From contig JAHAEW010000122.1 in the NCBI GenBank assembly GCA_018374635.1, positions 1 through 6,124 on the forward strand: a stretch of 6,124 nucleotides of DNA. Reading direction: 5' to 3'. Source of the stretch: Clostridiales bacterium. GTDB lineage: Bacteria > Bacillota > Clostridia > Oscillospirales > Oscillospiraceae. Positions 1-6,100 of the stretch are shown in pieces. Position numbers and translations under genes: made by a program. The notes beneath the pieces were generated by a model that made no database searches, was not told where the DNA came from, and was given only the letters and a program-made list of their open reading frames with translations. Every line of letters starts with the position of its first letter. The stretch's first letter is position 1.

Positions 1-5
1 TGCCT

Positions 6-1184
6 ATGATCGATGAAAAAAAGAAACTGACCACCCAGGACTCATCTGTTGGCGCAGACGATGGGCAGTCAATTTCTAAAAATTCTGACATTAGTATAAC
101 CACTTCCAAGGAAGAAATCAATGATGAAGTTGTAAATCCGCAGGAAAGTCTGGAGGAAATGTACCGCAGGATACAGCGCATGAGCGACCCAGCTTACCTG
201 CACACTGTAACCCTGGATGAGGTGATGGATAATGTATTTGAGGTAAAGTCCGCAGTGATTGAAAACCTGCTCTATACTGGAGCATATATCCTTGCCGGAG
301 CGCCCAAAATCGGCAAATCTTTTCTGGTGGCACAAATAGCCCACCATGTCAGCACCGGGCAGGATCTGTGGGGCTACAAGGTTCATCAGGGAACAGTCCT
401 CTATCTTGCTCTGGAAGATGACGAAAGCCGTTTGCAGCGCAGGATGTTCCGTATGTTTGGTGTGGAAGGGACAAGCACCCTCCACTTTGCTACCAGCGCC
501 AAGATGATCGGCAGCGGTCTGGATGAACAGCTGGAAAAGTTTGTCCGGGAACACAGTGATACCAAATTGATTATCGTGGATACCCTTCAAAAAGTTCGGG
601 AGATGGTGAGCGATAACTACAGTTATTCCAGCGACTATGAGGTGATTGGAAAGCTGAAACAATTTGCAGACCGGCATGGAGTTTGCATCCTGATTGTCCA
701 CCACACCAGAAAGCAGCCTGCGGGAGATAGCTTTGAGAAGATTTCCGGCACCACCGGACTGTCGGGCTGTGCAGATGGGGCCCTCATTATGCAGAAAGAA
801 AAACGAACTGACGGAAAGGCCACACTGGAAATCAGCGGACGGGATCAGCCGGATCAGCGGCTGTATTTAAGTAAAGATCAGGAGCGTTTGGTATGGCTTC
901 TCGACCATGCAGAGAATGAGCTTTGGAAGCAACCTCCGGACCCGGTGCTGGAAGCGGTAGCGAAAATCGTATCTGACGAGAACCGCGAATGGGAAGGCAG
1001 CCCAACAGAGCTTGCCGAAGCCCTTCGGTTGGATATGGCAGTGAACCGCCTTACTAAGCATCTGAATGTAAATGCCAGTCGTCTGCTGGAAGAACATCAG
1101 GTGAAGTATGAATACAAAATCAAACACGAAGGGCGGCGTATCCGGCTGACCTACGTGGTGATAGAAGCACCTATGTTGAAGTAA
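6..1184 (+). CDS. RepA/DnaB-like AAA family ATPase of a mobile element
   Basis: This is a 392-residue cytoplasmic P-loop ATPase of the RepA/DnaB-like (AAA_25) group. Visible motifs are Walker A GAPKIGKS at residues 98-105, an acidic LALEDD segment at 134-139, Walker B LIIVD at 188-192, and a VHHTRK motif at 231-236 typical of RecA-fold hexameric helicase or RepA proteins. A conserved-looking SGRDQPDQRL segment follows the core, and the last ~85 residues (ELWKQPPDPVLEAV onward) resemble a winged-helix-like tail. Family members in Tn1549-like elements have about this length and the same NYSY..DYEVI and TELWK..P blocks, as recalled rather than searched. The likely role is helicase or replication initiation for the excised element. 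The first ~55 residues are low in complexity and polar. The ATG lies 6 bases from the window edge, so no ribosome binding site can be seen and the true start could be further upstream. Function is inferred from family; the ATPase fold is well supported. Confidence 0.87.
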   Translation: MIDEKKKLTTQDSSVGADDGQSISKNSDISITTSKEEINDEVVNPQESLEEMYRRIQRMSDPAYLHTVTLDEVMDNVFEVKSAVIENLLYTGAYILAGAPKIGKSFLVAQIAHHVSTGQDLWGYKVHQGTVLYLALEDDESRLQRRMFRMFGVEGTSTLHFATSAKMIGSGLDEQLEKFVREHSDTKLIIVDTLQKVREMVSDNYSYSSDYEVIGKLKQFADRHGVCILIVHHTRKQPAGDSFEKISGTTGLSGCADGALIMQKEKRTDGKATLEISGRDQPDQRLYLSKDQERLVWLLDHAENELWKQPPDPVLEAVAKIVSDENREWEGSPTELAEALRLDMAVNRLTKHLNVNASRLLEEHQVKYEYKIKHEGRRIRLTYVVIEAPMLK

Positions 1185-1194
1185 TCAAGTAAAG

Positions 1195-1269
1195 CGCGAC
1201 GCTTGCAACGGTCGCGACGGTGTTTTGAGGGGGACTCCCAGCACCGTTGCGACCGTCGCCACCGTTGCG
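1195..1269. repeat. Iterated 9-mers arranged as an imperfect inverted repeat
   Basis: Eleven bases after the ATPase stop lie 9-mers of the form YGCRACGGT: cgcgacgct, tgcaacggt, cgcgacggt (1195-1221). Three reverse-complement copies follow: accgttgcg, accgtcgcc, accgttgcg (1243-1269). Arms 1205-1222 and 1242-1259 pair over 18 positions, with one G-T and one A-C mismatch, around a 19-base loop. No T-run follows on either strand, so it is not a standard terminator. The position next to a Rep-like ATPase suggests an iteron-type binding array or a transcript-stabilising hairpin; that role is inference. Confidence 0.6.
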
Positions 1270-1350
1270 GAAAAAAATGTGAGGTGGTGTTTTGCCACCC
1301 CATCTTTCCAGGTGAGCCCTATTTTAGGGCGTACCATGTAATCATTAAGG

Positions 1351-1459
1351 AGTAGCCCTCATGCCTTGAAACCAGGGCACAGGGTGCAAAGTAAATGCGA
1401 ACGATGGGAAAATACTTTGCCTACGCATCTAGCGAGGGCTACTGTGTTTCGCAGTAGCC
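1351..1459 (+). other. Candidate structured RNA or ssDNA element with competing stems
   Basis: No reading frame is credible here, but pairing is dense. P1: agtagccctc (1351-1360) pairs perfectly with gagggctact (1434-1443). Inside it are a 5-pair stem (1363-1367 with 1374-1378) and a perfect 8-pair stem, gcaaagta (1386-1393) with tactttgc (1413-1420). The loop of that stem contains atgcg (1395-1399), complementary to cgcat (1424-1428), which would form a pseudoknot. A second perfect stem, ggctactg (1437-1444) with cagtagcc (1452-1459), reuses the 3' arm of P1, so the two cannot form together. This is the layout of a switch or attenuator, although no T-run follows the second stem. A transfer origin read as single-stranded DNA is an equally good explanation. 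I do not recognise a named RNA family. Confidence 0.45.
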
Positions 1460-1473
1460 ATCAGGCGTAAGGG

Positions 1474-1608
1474 TGGAACGATTTGTTCCATGGTATCTTA
1501 AAGGGGACGGCGCTTTGGCGTACCCTTTCAAAGCGTTCGCAGAACGCGTAGCCACAGAATGAAATCCTGTGTTCAAAGGGGGCTTGGGGGGCACTGCCCT
1601 CAACAAGC
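1474..1608. repeat. Chain of short hairpins in non-coding DNA
   Basis: Five consecutive inverted repeats follow with little gap. They are tggaac/gttcca (1474-1479 with 1485-1490); aaaggg/cccttt (1500-1505 with 1523-1528) enclosing cgc-tttg-gcg (1511-1520); gcgttc/gaacgc with a 3-base loop (1533-1538 with 1542-1547); cacag/ctgtg (1553-1557 with 1567-1571); and a ten-pair stem 1582-1591 with 1597-1608, carrying a two-base bulge. A competing pair, cgcttt (1511-1516) with aaagcg (1530-1535), also exists. Hairpin density this high, without coding capacity, suggests a conserved functional region such as a transfer origin or a structured leader of the gene at 1769. That role is inference. Confidence 0.5.
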
Positions 1609-1622
1609 AGACGGCAGGAAAT

Positions 1623-1695
1623 GTGAGTGTGTATTAACACTCGCATTGCTTGCTGGATTTGTGTGTGGATAGCCACACGCATTGCTTGCCAGATT
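1623..1695. repeat. Two tandem hairpin units with compensating stem changes
   Basis: Unit 1 has stem GTGAGTGT (1623-1630) with ACACTCGC (1637-1644), loop gtatta, then tail attgcttgctggatt (1645-1659). Unit 2 has stem GTGTGTGG (1661-1668) with CCACACGC (1673-1680), loop atag, then tail attgcttgccagatt (1681-1695). Each stem has 8 pairs including one G-T. The two stems differ at two positions, and both differences are matched on the opposite arm (A-T to T-A, T-A to G-C), so pairing is kept while sequence changes. The tails differ at only two bases. The duplication is certain; its role as RNA or relaxase/recombinase site is not known. Confidence 0.75.
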
Positions 1696-1753
1696 CTAAA
1701 ATTAGCGAAACGAACCTTGTGTCGCTGCGGAAAATCAACCGAAATTTAAGTAT

Positions 1754-1760
1754 TAGGAGG
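1754..1760 (+). promoter_or_regulatory. Shine-Dalgarno site of the DUF6061-like gene
   Basis: The sequence taggagg lies 8 bases before the ATG at 1769. It is a near-perfect ribosome binding site and fixes the start of the broken small gene. It also shows that the reading frame was a genuine translated gene in its ancestor. Confidence 0.8.
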
Positions 1761-1768
1761 TAACGACT

Positions 1769-2018
1769 ATGAGAAAGATTTTGTCCTGTGAGTTAAACCT
1801 GGACACCGCCTGCGTGGAACTTTGCCTAGAAGACGGGACGCTGCTCTCCATCGACTGCACCGCCGTGGCGAACGAGGTGGCAAACAGTATGCACCAGCGG
1901 GTCAGAACTGGACTGGTTGATCTATAACGCTCCGTTGGAGTATGTCAATCTAATTTTAAATGGTGAGCCGGACAGGTATTTGAAAGTAATTACTAACCAT
2001 AAATACTTTAACACTTAA
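1769..2018 (+). pseudogene. DUF6061-like small protein, broken by a one-base insertion
   Basis: From ATG 1769 the frame reads MRKILSCELNLDTACVELCL and onward to residue 44, through EVANSMHQR. It then runs into a stop at 1925-1927, giving only 52 residues. Skipping one G of the GGG at 1899-1901 restores a frame that continues SELDWLIYNAPLEYVNLILN, then GEPDRYLKVITNHKYFNT, to the TAA at 2016-2018. The repaired product would be about 82 residues, matching the usual length and pattern of the DUF6061 family found in Clostridiales mobile elements (recalled, not searched). Function of that family is unknown to me. The downstream half is clearly coding-like only in the shifted frame, so this is a frameshift and not a naturally short gene. 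A sequencing error in the G run or, less likely, +1 frameshifting during translation could also explain it. Confidence 0.75.
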
Positions 2019-2078
2019 TTGTGTCGCGCACTATTTAAAAACTTTAACTGTTAGCCTTTCATCTTTCACAATCCCTTA

Positions 2079-2107
2079 TTGAAGCACTAAGGCAAATATG
2101 ATATAAT
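2079..2107 (+). promoter_or_regulatory. Strong sigma-70-type promoter for the regulator and R-M genes
   Basis: The -35 box is TTGAAG (2079-2084), followed by a 17-base spacer and a perfect -10 box TATAAT (2102-2107). A TG at 2099-2100 one base before the -10 gives an extended -10. Transcription would start near 2113-2115, leaving a leader of about 70 bases before the ATG at 2182. No other good promoter is visible before either downstream gene. Confidence 0.75.
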
Positions 2108-2127
2108 AACCCAAAAGTTTGCGAACA

Positions 2128-2151
2128 CTGAATAGCGCTCAGCGTTTTCAG
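2128..2151. promoter_or_regulatory. Imperfect dyad downstream of the promoter, possible operator
   Basis: The left arm ctgaatagcgct (2128-2139) and right arm agcgttttcag (2141-2151) pair as CTGAA/TTCAG and CGCT/AGCG around a single C, with one bulged base and one mismatch. It lies just after the expected transcription start and before the HTH gene. That is a natural site for autoregulation by the small regulator, as in controller-protein R-M systems. Binding is inference. Confidence 0.4.
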
Positions 2152-2181
2152 AATATATAACTTGTTGCTGAGGTGTGGAAG

Positions 2182-2394
2182 ATGGCTGTTAGTTATAAAA
2201 AGCTTTGGAAATTACTAATTGACAGAGATATGAAGAAAAAAGATCTATGTGCGGCGGCAGGAATCAGCCATGCTTCGATGGCGAAATTAGGAAAAAATGA
2301 AAATGTTACTACAGATGTGCTGGTAAAAATCTGCACGGCTTTACAGTGTGACATTGGAGATATAATGGAATTAACGCAGGAAACGACCAAGTAA
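2182..2394 (+). CDS. Small Cro/C1-type HTH regulator, likely controller of the R-M gene
   Basis: This is a 70-residue protein that is almost entirely one Cro/C1-type helix-turn-helix domain of the HTH_26 kind. The recognition region spans about residues 18-42 (KKKDLCAAAGISHASMAKLG), followed by the typical TTDVLVKICTALQCDIGDIM helices at 43-62. It would bind DNA as a dimer in the cytoplasm. I chose ATG 2182 over the in-frame GTG at 2173 because GAGGTG (2170-2175) lies 6 bases before the ATG, whereas the GTG overlaps that site. The large methyltransferase-nuclease gene starts 66 bases after its stop, with no terminator between, so the two are probably co-transcribed from the promoter at 2079-2107. 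Genes of this type often sit immediately upstream of restriction-modification enzymes and set the timing or level of expression. The regulatory role here is inferred from context. Confidence 0.85.
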   Translation: MAVSYKKLWKLLIDRDMKKKDLCAAAGISHASMAKLGKNENVTTDVLVKICTALQCDIGDIMELTQETTK

Positions 2395-2460
2395 AACAAG
2401 TTCAACGGTTTCGATTGAAGCCTGCTGTAAGAGAAATAATTGTGTCATGAGGGAAAAATA

Positions 2461-5400
2461 ATGTATACCGAACAATACAATCAGCTCAATCGCCAGCGCG
2501 TAGATTGGCAAACAGAAGAGGAAGTTAGACTAGGTTGGCTTACCATTTTACAGAATACGCTCGCGATCACATTTCATGCAGAGAGAGGGCGATCTGATGC
2601 TGACTACAATCAAGTTATTATTGAGTTTAAGAATGTAGGCCTATTTCATGGCAATCAAAATAGTGCTAAATTTCAGGAAGCATTAGAGGAACTCTCAAGA
2701 TATATCCCTGCAAAGGCTGGTATTGAAGGTTTAGATGTGCGTCATTATCAAGGAATTGCCATCGATGGTGAATCGATTGCTTTTGTTCACATTTCATCTG
2801 AAAATGGACAGCCCATTCCTGGCCCCATTATGCCACTCTCTCCAGATAGTGTGCAAATGGTGTTCGAAGCATGCCGCCAGTCTTGCCGTAGAGCAGTAAC
2901 AGCAACGAATTTAATTGAAGATTTTGGTCATGGTTCAGTTGCTGGTGGTAATCTCATGCAGGCTCTTGCTACTGCGTTAATGCTATATCTTGATGATCCT
3001 AATAACAACAAAGTCAAGATGCTTTACCAAGAATGGAAAGCTTTATATGGGCAAGTAGCTGATCTTAGTTCTTTTCAAGTGGAAGCAATTATAAACTCTA
3101 TTGGTTTTACTTGTACTAGCACATCAACTGATAAGTTGTCTCGTATCCTTTTCGTGATTCACACATTTGATTCAATTATTATTAAACTCTTATCTGCTGA
3201 GATTGTTTCTCATCTTACCGAGTTAACATCATATTCTGATTTTGCCCAAAATGCTGTGTCTGTAAGTGATTACGAGCTTATCTCGATGCTAGATTTGGAT
3301 ATCGAACGCTCACAACTTTATACAAGGGCAAATATACACGGTTTCGTGGAAGAGCCGTTGTTTAGTTGGTATATTGATGCATGTACAAGCAATGTATATC
3401 CTGAAGTTGTAAATGATATTGTTACATCATTAAAAGAGGTTCTGATAAAACTTTCTTTGTATCAAATGGAAGACCTGTCCCATGCTCAGACAAATGATGT
3501 GCTTAAACGATTCTATCAGAATATCGTGCCGCAAGTGTTGAGAAAGAGCTTGGGAGAATTCTATACGCCAGATTGGCTTGTAGACGTGACTTTAGATAAA
3601 GTTGAAGGCCAATTTGATGAGCTAAAATTCCTTGACCCTACTTGTGGCTCTGCTTCGTTTCTATTAGCAATTATAAAAAGGATTCGAGAATGCTCAAATT
3701 TGTCTGCTGTAGATCTGTTACAAAGAATAACTCAAAATGTGTGGGGATTTGATTTAAACCCACTGGCGGTGCAAACAGCTCGTGTAAATTATCTGATTGC
3801 GCTTTCTGACCTGATTGCTGAAGCTCCAGGGATACATATTGAGATTCCTATATTACTGGCAGATGCAATCTATGCTCCGGCTCCCGATGAGGGAGATACT
3901 AGCGTAGTGAACTATGTCATAGGAAGCAACGTAGCTGATTTGACAATTACCTTGCCAACAGTATTGTCACAAAGTAGAGATCGGCTTGATACGGTGTTTT
4001 CTATCATGGGTGAATGTGTGGAAAATGATATGGAGCCTGTTCGTATGATAGATGGACTCCTTGTGCACAATGCGATAACTGTAGAAGAAAGAGAATCTTG
4101 GGAGCCTATACTTTCATCAACTTATGCACGTGTCTTAGATCTTCATAGAAGAAATTGGAACGGGATTTGGTTCCGAATTGTCCGCAATTACTTCTGGTCA
4201 TCAACCGCGGGTGAGTTTGATGTAATAGTTGGCAATCCCCCGTGGGTCCGCTGGTCAAAGTTACCAGAACTGTATCGGAACAGAGTGGCTCCTACATGCC
4301 GTAAATATGATATTTTCTCACGTACACCTTATTACGGCGGGAATGAGTTGGACATTTCTGGACTTATCACCTACACAGTCTCTGACAAATGGCTCAGAAG
4401 TGGTGGGCAACTGATCTTCTTGCTTACACAAACACACTTCCAGTCAGCATCCTCGGAGGGATTTAGACGTTTTCGCATTGATGAGAATAATTTCCTTTTC
4501 CCTGAAAGTGTAGAGGATTTGAAAGCCCTAAAACCATTTCCTGATGCGGCAAATAAAACTGTGATTTTTGTCGCAAAAAAAGGCGGAGTACAGCCGTCTT
4601 TCCCCGTTGACTATGCTGTATGGAGTAGTGCCCAAGGAAAATCACGCACAATTCCGGAGCATGCCACAAAACAAGAGGTATTAAATCGGACTACTCGCAC
4701 TTTTCTTGAAGCAAATCCAGTTCAAGGAGGCTCGTCCCCTTGGGCAATCCTGCCTTCCGGTGATTTTGACATATGCAAAAAATTAGTTGGCAAATGTACA
4801 TGGACGGAGGGGCGTAAGGGAATTACATGTGATCTTAATGGTGTATACTTTGTAAATGTAGTTAATGTGTCGTACGATGGCACCCGTGTACAAATCGAAA
4901 CAAGGCCTGAAGCAGGTCGCACAAACATTGGCCCTAAACGTCGTTTTTGGGTAGAACACAATTTGCTTTATCCGGTGATTAAGGGAGCTTCCGACCTGAA
5001 GGCCTGCCAGTATAACCCGCAGCATGAGTTATATGCAATCGTCCCAAATCGCGGAATTACATCCACATGGCTATCCCAAGCAGAAACGGAAGTTGAGCAA
5101 AACAATCGGCTTTTATATGATTATTTCCGTGCATTTGAACAGCAGCTGCGGAGTCGCTCCACATATCGGACAAGAATGCCTTCCGCTCCATATTATGCGG
5201 TATATAATGTGGGTGGCTATACATTTGCGCCATGGAAAGTAGTTTGGCCTGAACAGCCTGGTAATAGCGGACTCCCTGTAGCGGTAGTTAATACGAGAAC
5301 ACTGCAAGGTGTCGGCGAGAAAATTGTTGTTCCGGATCACAAAATTTACTTTGCAGAGTTTGACGATGAAACCACTGCACTCTACTTATGTGGCTTGCTT

Positions 5401-5637
5401 ACATGCAGTCTTGTCCAAAAATTTATTGCCAGTTTTCACATCATGATACAAGTGGGCGATATTTTCAAACATATGCGGTTGCCTGAATTTGATGAAAGAA
5501 ACCACCAGCATATGCACCTAGTTGAATTGGTGCGGGAAGCACACAATGAGAATGATGCTGATGTCAGAAATAATTTGTTGACTCAAATTTCTGATATTGG
5601 TAATTCAATTATTGAAACATGGACTCCGACAGAATAA
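2461..5637 (+). CDS. Single-chain type IIG-like restriction enzyme and adenine methyltransferase
   Basis: This is a 1058-residue protein. The N-terminus has a PD-(D/E)xK-like nuclease signature: D46 or D48, then E55-F-K57 in VIIEFKN, with Q72 in the following helix. A largely helical region (~80-340) leads to an N6-adenine methyltransferase: GEFYTP (365-370, motif X), FLDPTCGSASF (390-400, SAM-binding motif I), GFDLNP (429-434, motif II) and GNPPW (591-595, catalytic motif IV). The C-terminal part (~740-1058), including APWKVVW at 923-929, is probably the target-recognition region. It would methylate adenine in a specific site on host DNA and cut unmodified DNA. GAGGG at 2449-2453 is 7 bases before ATG 2461, so I prefer that over the in-frame TTG at 2440. 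Odd points are about 190 residues between motifs I and IV, and an alanine (A398) where motif I often has glycine. No separate specificity or helicase gene is present. A methyltransferase with an inactive nuclease, or a PglX-like protein, remains possible. Confidence 0.82.
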   Translation: MYTEQYNQLNRQRVDWQTEEEVRLGWLTILQNTLAITFHAERGRSDADYNQVIIEFKNVGLFHGNQNSAKFQEALEELSRYIPAKAGIEGLDVRHYQGIAIDGESIAFVHISSENGQPIPGPIMPLSPDSVQMVFEACRQSCRRAVTATNLIEDFGHGSVAGGNLMQALATALMLYLDDPNNNKVKMLYQEWKALYGQVADLSSFQVEAIINSIGFTCTSTSTDKLSRILFVIHTFDSIIIKLLSAEIVSHLTELTSYSDFAQNAVSVSDYELISMLDLDIERSQLYTRANIHGFVEEPLFSWYIDACTSNVYPEVVNDIVTSLKEVLIKLSLYQMEDLSHAQTNDVLKRFYQNIVPQVLRKSLGEFYTPDWLVDVTLDKVEGQFDELKFLDPTCGSASFLLAIIKRIRECSNLSAVDLLQRITQNVWGFDLNPLAVQTARVNYLIALSDLIAEAPGIHIEIPILLADAIYAPAPDEGDTSVVNYVIGSNVADLTITLPTVLSQSRDRLDTVFSIMGECVENDMEPVRMIDGLLVHNAITVEERESWEPILSSTYARVLDLHRRNWNGIWFRIVRNYFWSSTAGEFDVIVGNPPWVRWSKLPELYRNRVAPTCRKYDIFSRTPYYGGNELDISGLITYTVSDKWLRSGGQLIFLLTQTHFQSASSEGFRRFRIDENNFLFPESVEDLKALKPFPDAANKTVIFVAKKGGVQPSFPVDYAVWSSAQGKSRTIPEHATKQEVLNRTTRTFLEANPVQGGSSPWAILPSGDFDICKKLVGKCTWTEGRKGITCDLNGVYFVNVVNVSYDGTRVQIETRPEAGRTNIGPKRRFWVEHNLLYPVIKGASDLKACQYNPQHELYAIVPNRGITSTWLSQAETEVEQNNRLLYDYFRAFEQQLRSRSTYRTRMPSAPYYAVYNVGGYTFAPWKVVWPEQPGNSGLPVAVVNTRTLQGVGEKIVVPDHKIYFAEFDDETTALYLCGLLTCSLVQKFIASFHIMIQVGDIFKHMRLPEFDERNHQHMHLVELVREAHNENDADVRNNLLTQISDIGNSIIETWTPTE

Positions 5638-5681
5638 TCATCAGAAAAATTCATTGGTGGCAACACCATGGCAACAAAAAA

Positions 5682-5703
5682 TCAGATAGCCCCTACTATC
5701 TGA
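5682..5703 (-). terminator. Hairpin with T-run on the minus strand
   Basis: The arms tcagatag (5682-5689) and ctatctga (5696-5703) pair perfectly over 8 bases with a 6-base loop. Read on the minus strand, the stem is followed by tttttt, the classic intrinsic terminator form. Read on the plus strand there is no T-run, so it is a poor terminator for the R-M gene 45 bases upstream. It would protect that gene from antisense transcription arriving from the right. Confidence 0.5.
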
Positions 5704-5951
5704 ATAATGAAAAGAATGCCAATACTCTGAGCTAAATCCCATAAGCAAATCTGTTTAGAAAACATCTAACAGGAGCGAGTGGGAATGAGGAGATTTCATT
5801 CTGTCTCCGGCTCTTGCGGTGCTTTAGCCGGGAAAACGGTGCTTTTAAGAAAAAATTTTTTGTATCTGATAATACTTTCCCAATTCACACCTCTTGGATT
5901 TCAGTCAGATCATCACAGGTCTTTAAGTGCAACGCATAGCTTATTAATAAC
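5704..5951. other. Intergenic stretch, no supported gene
   Basis: This stretch is AT-rich with no recognisable gene. It holds a 6-pair hairpin, ccggct (5807-5812) with agccgg (5826-5831), two direct copies of cggtgcttt (5817-5825 and 5837-5845), and the palindrome aaaaaatttttt (5850-5861). A plus-strand frame from ATG 5785, with AGGAG at 5771-5775, would give about 72 residues but runs through the terminator at 5952-5991. It looks like no known protein, so I do not call it a gene. Confidence 0.5.
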
Positions 5952-5991
5952 AAAAGGTCTTACCGATTTTTGCAAATCGGTAAGACCTTTT
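5952..5991. terminator. Strong bidirectional intrinsic terminator
   Basis: The arms at 5952-5969 and 5974-5991 are perfectly complementary over 18 bases, with the 4-base loop ttgc. The stem starts with an A-run and ends in a T-run, so it can stop transcription in both directions. It lies about 315 bases after the R-M gene stop and is the first good plus-strand terminator after the promoter at 2079. It therefore probably ends the regulator/R-M transcript and separates the module from whatever lies to the right. Confidence 0.9.
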
Positions 5992-6032
5992 TATGTTTTA
6001 TGATTGATTCTTTCATAATTCCAAATGTCGCA

Positions 6033-6073
6033 GACGGCCTGTTCTGTCGTGAAATAGACGGGCTGTTTTGTCG
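6033..6073. repeat. Two 17-bp direct repeats with 24-bp spacing
   Basis: gacggcctgttctgtcg (6033-6049) and gacgggctgttttgtcg (6057-6073) differ at two positions. A partial third copy, gcgttttgtcg, lies at 6106-6116. The 24-bp period is a whole number of codons. The plus-strand frame from ATG 6000 stays open to the window end and reads DGLFCRE then DGLFCRS across the repeats, but that ATG has no visible ribosome binding site. Protein or operator/binding-site repeats are both possible. Confidence 0.6.
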
Positions 6074-6078
6074 GTCAT

Positions 6079-6100
6079 CGCCGGACATCATTGTCCGGCG
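6079..6100. repeat. Perfect GC-rich hairpin at the right edge
   Basis: cgccggaca (6079-6087) and tgtccggcg (6092-6100) pair over 9 bases around the loop tcat. No T-run follows closely on either strand, so it is not a clear terminator. Together with the direct repeats just to its left, it could be a binding or processing site belonging to the next functional unit, which is cut off by the window. Confidence 0.6.

Noticed and set aside
69..704. Long minus-strand open frame of 211 codons
   Set aside because: It lies wholly antisense to the AAA ATPase, which has clear Walker motifs. The antisense product shows no recognisable domain and reflects codon bias of the real gene.
1205..1259. Stem-loop after the ATPase gene as an intrinsic terminator
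   Set aside because: The stem is GC-rich, but no T-run follows on either strand; the downstream run on the plus strand is A.
1351..1459. Group II intron domain or a pistol/twister ribozyme
   Set aside because: The characteristic domain V or ribozyme core sequences are not present, and no reverse transcriptase gene is nearby.
1461..1682. Minus-strand 73-codon frame
   Set aside because: It runs through the hairpin chain and both tandem units. Its repeated residues simply reflect the DNA repeats, and no ribosome binding site or protein family is evident.
1623..1695. CRISPR array
   Set aside because: There are only two units with no spacer-like unique segments, and the stems themselves vary. 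No cas-like gene is present.
2415..2442. Possible second promoter before the R-M gene (TTGAAG at 2415-2420)
   Set aside because: No acceptable -10 box lies 16-18 bases downstream. Co-transcription from 2079-2107 is the simpler reading.
5779..6003. Plus-strand 74-codon frame, possible start at ATG 5785 with AGGAG upstream
   Set aside because: The frame runs completely through the perfect 18-pair terminator before stopping, and the product resembles nothing known.
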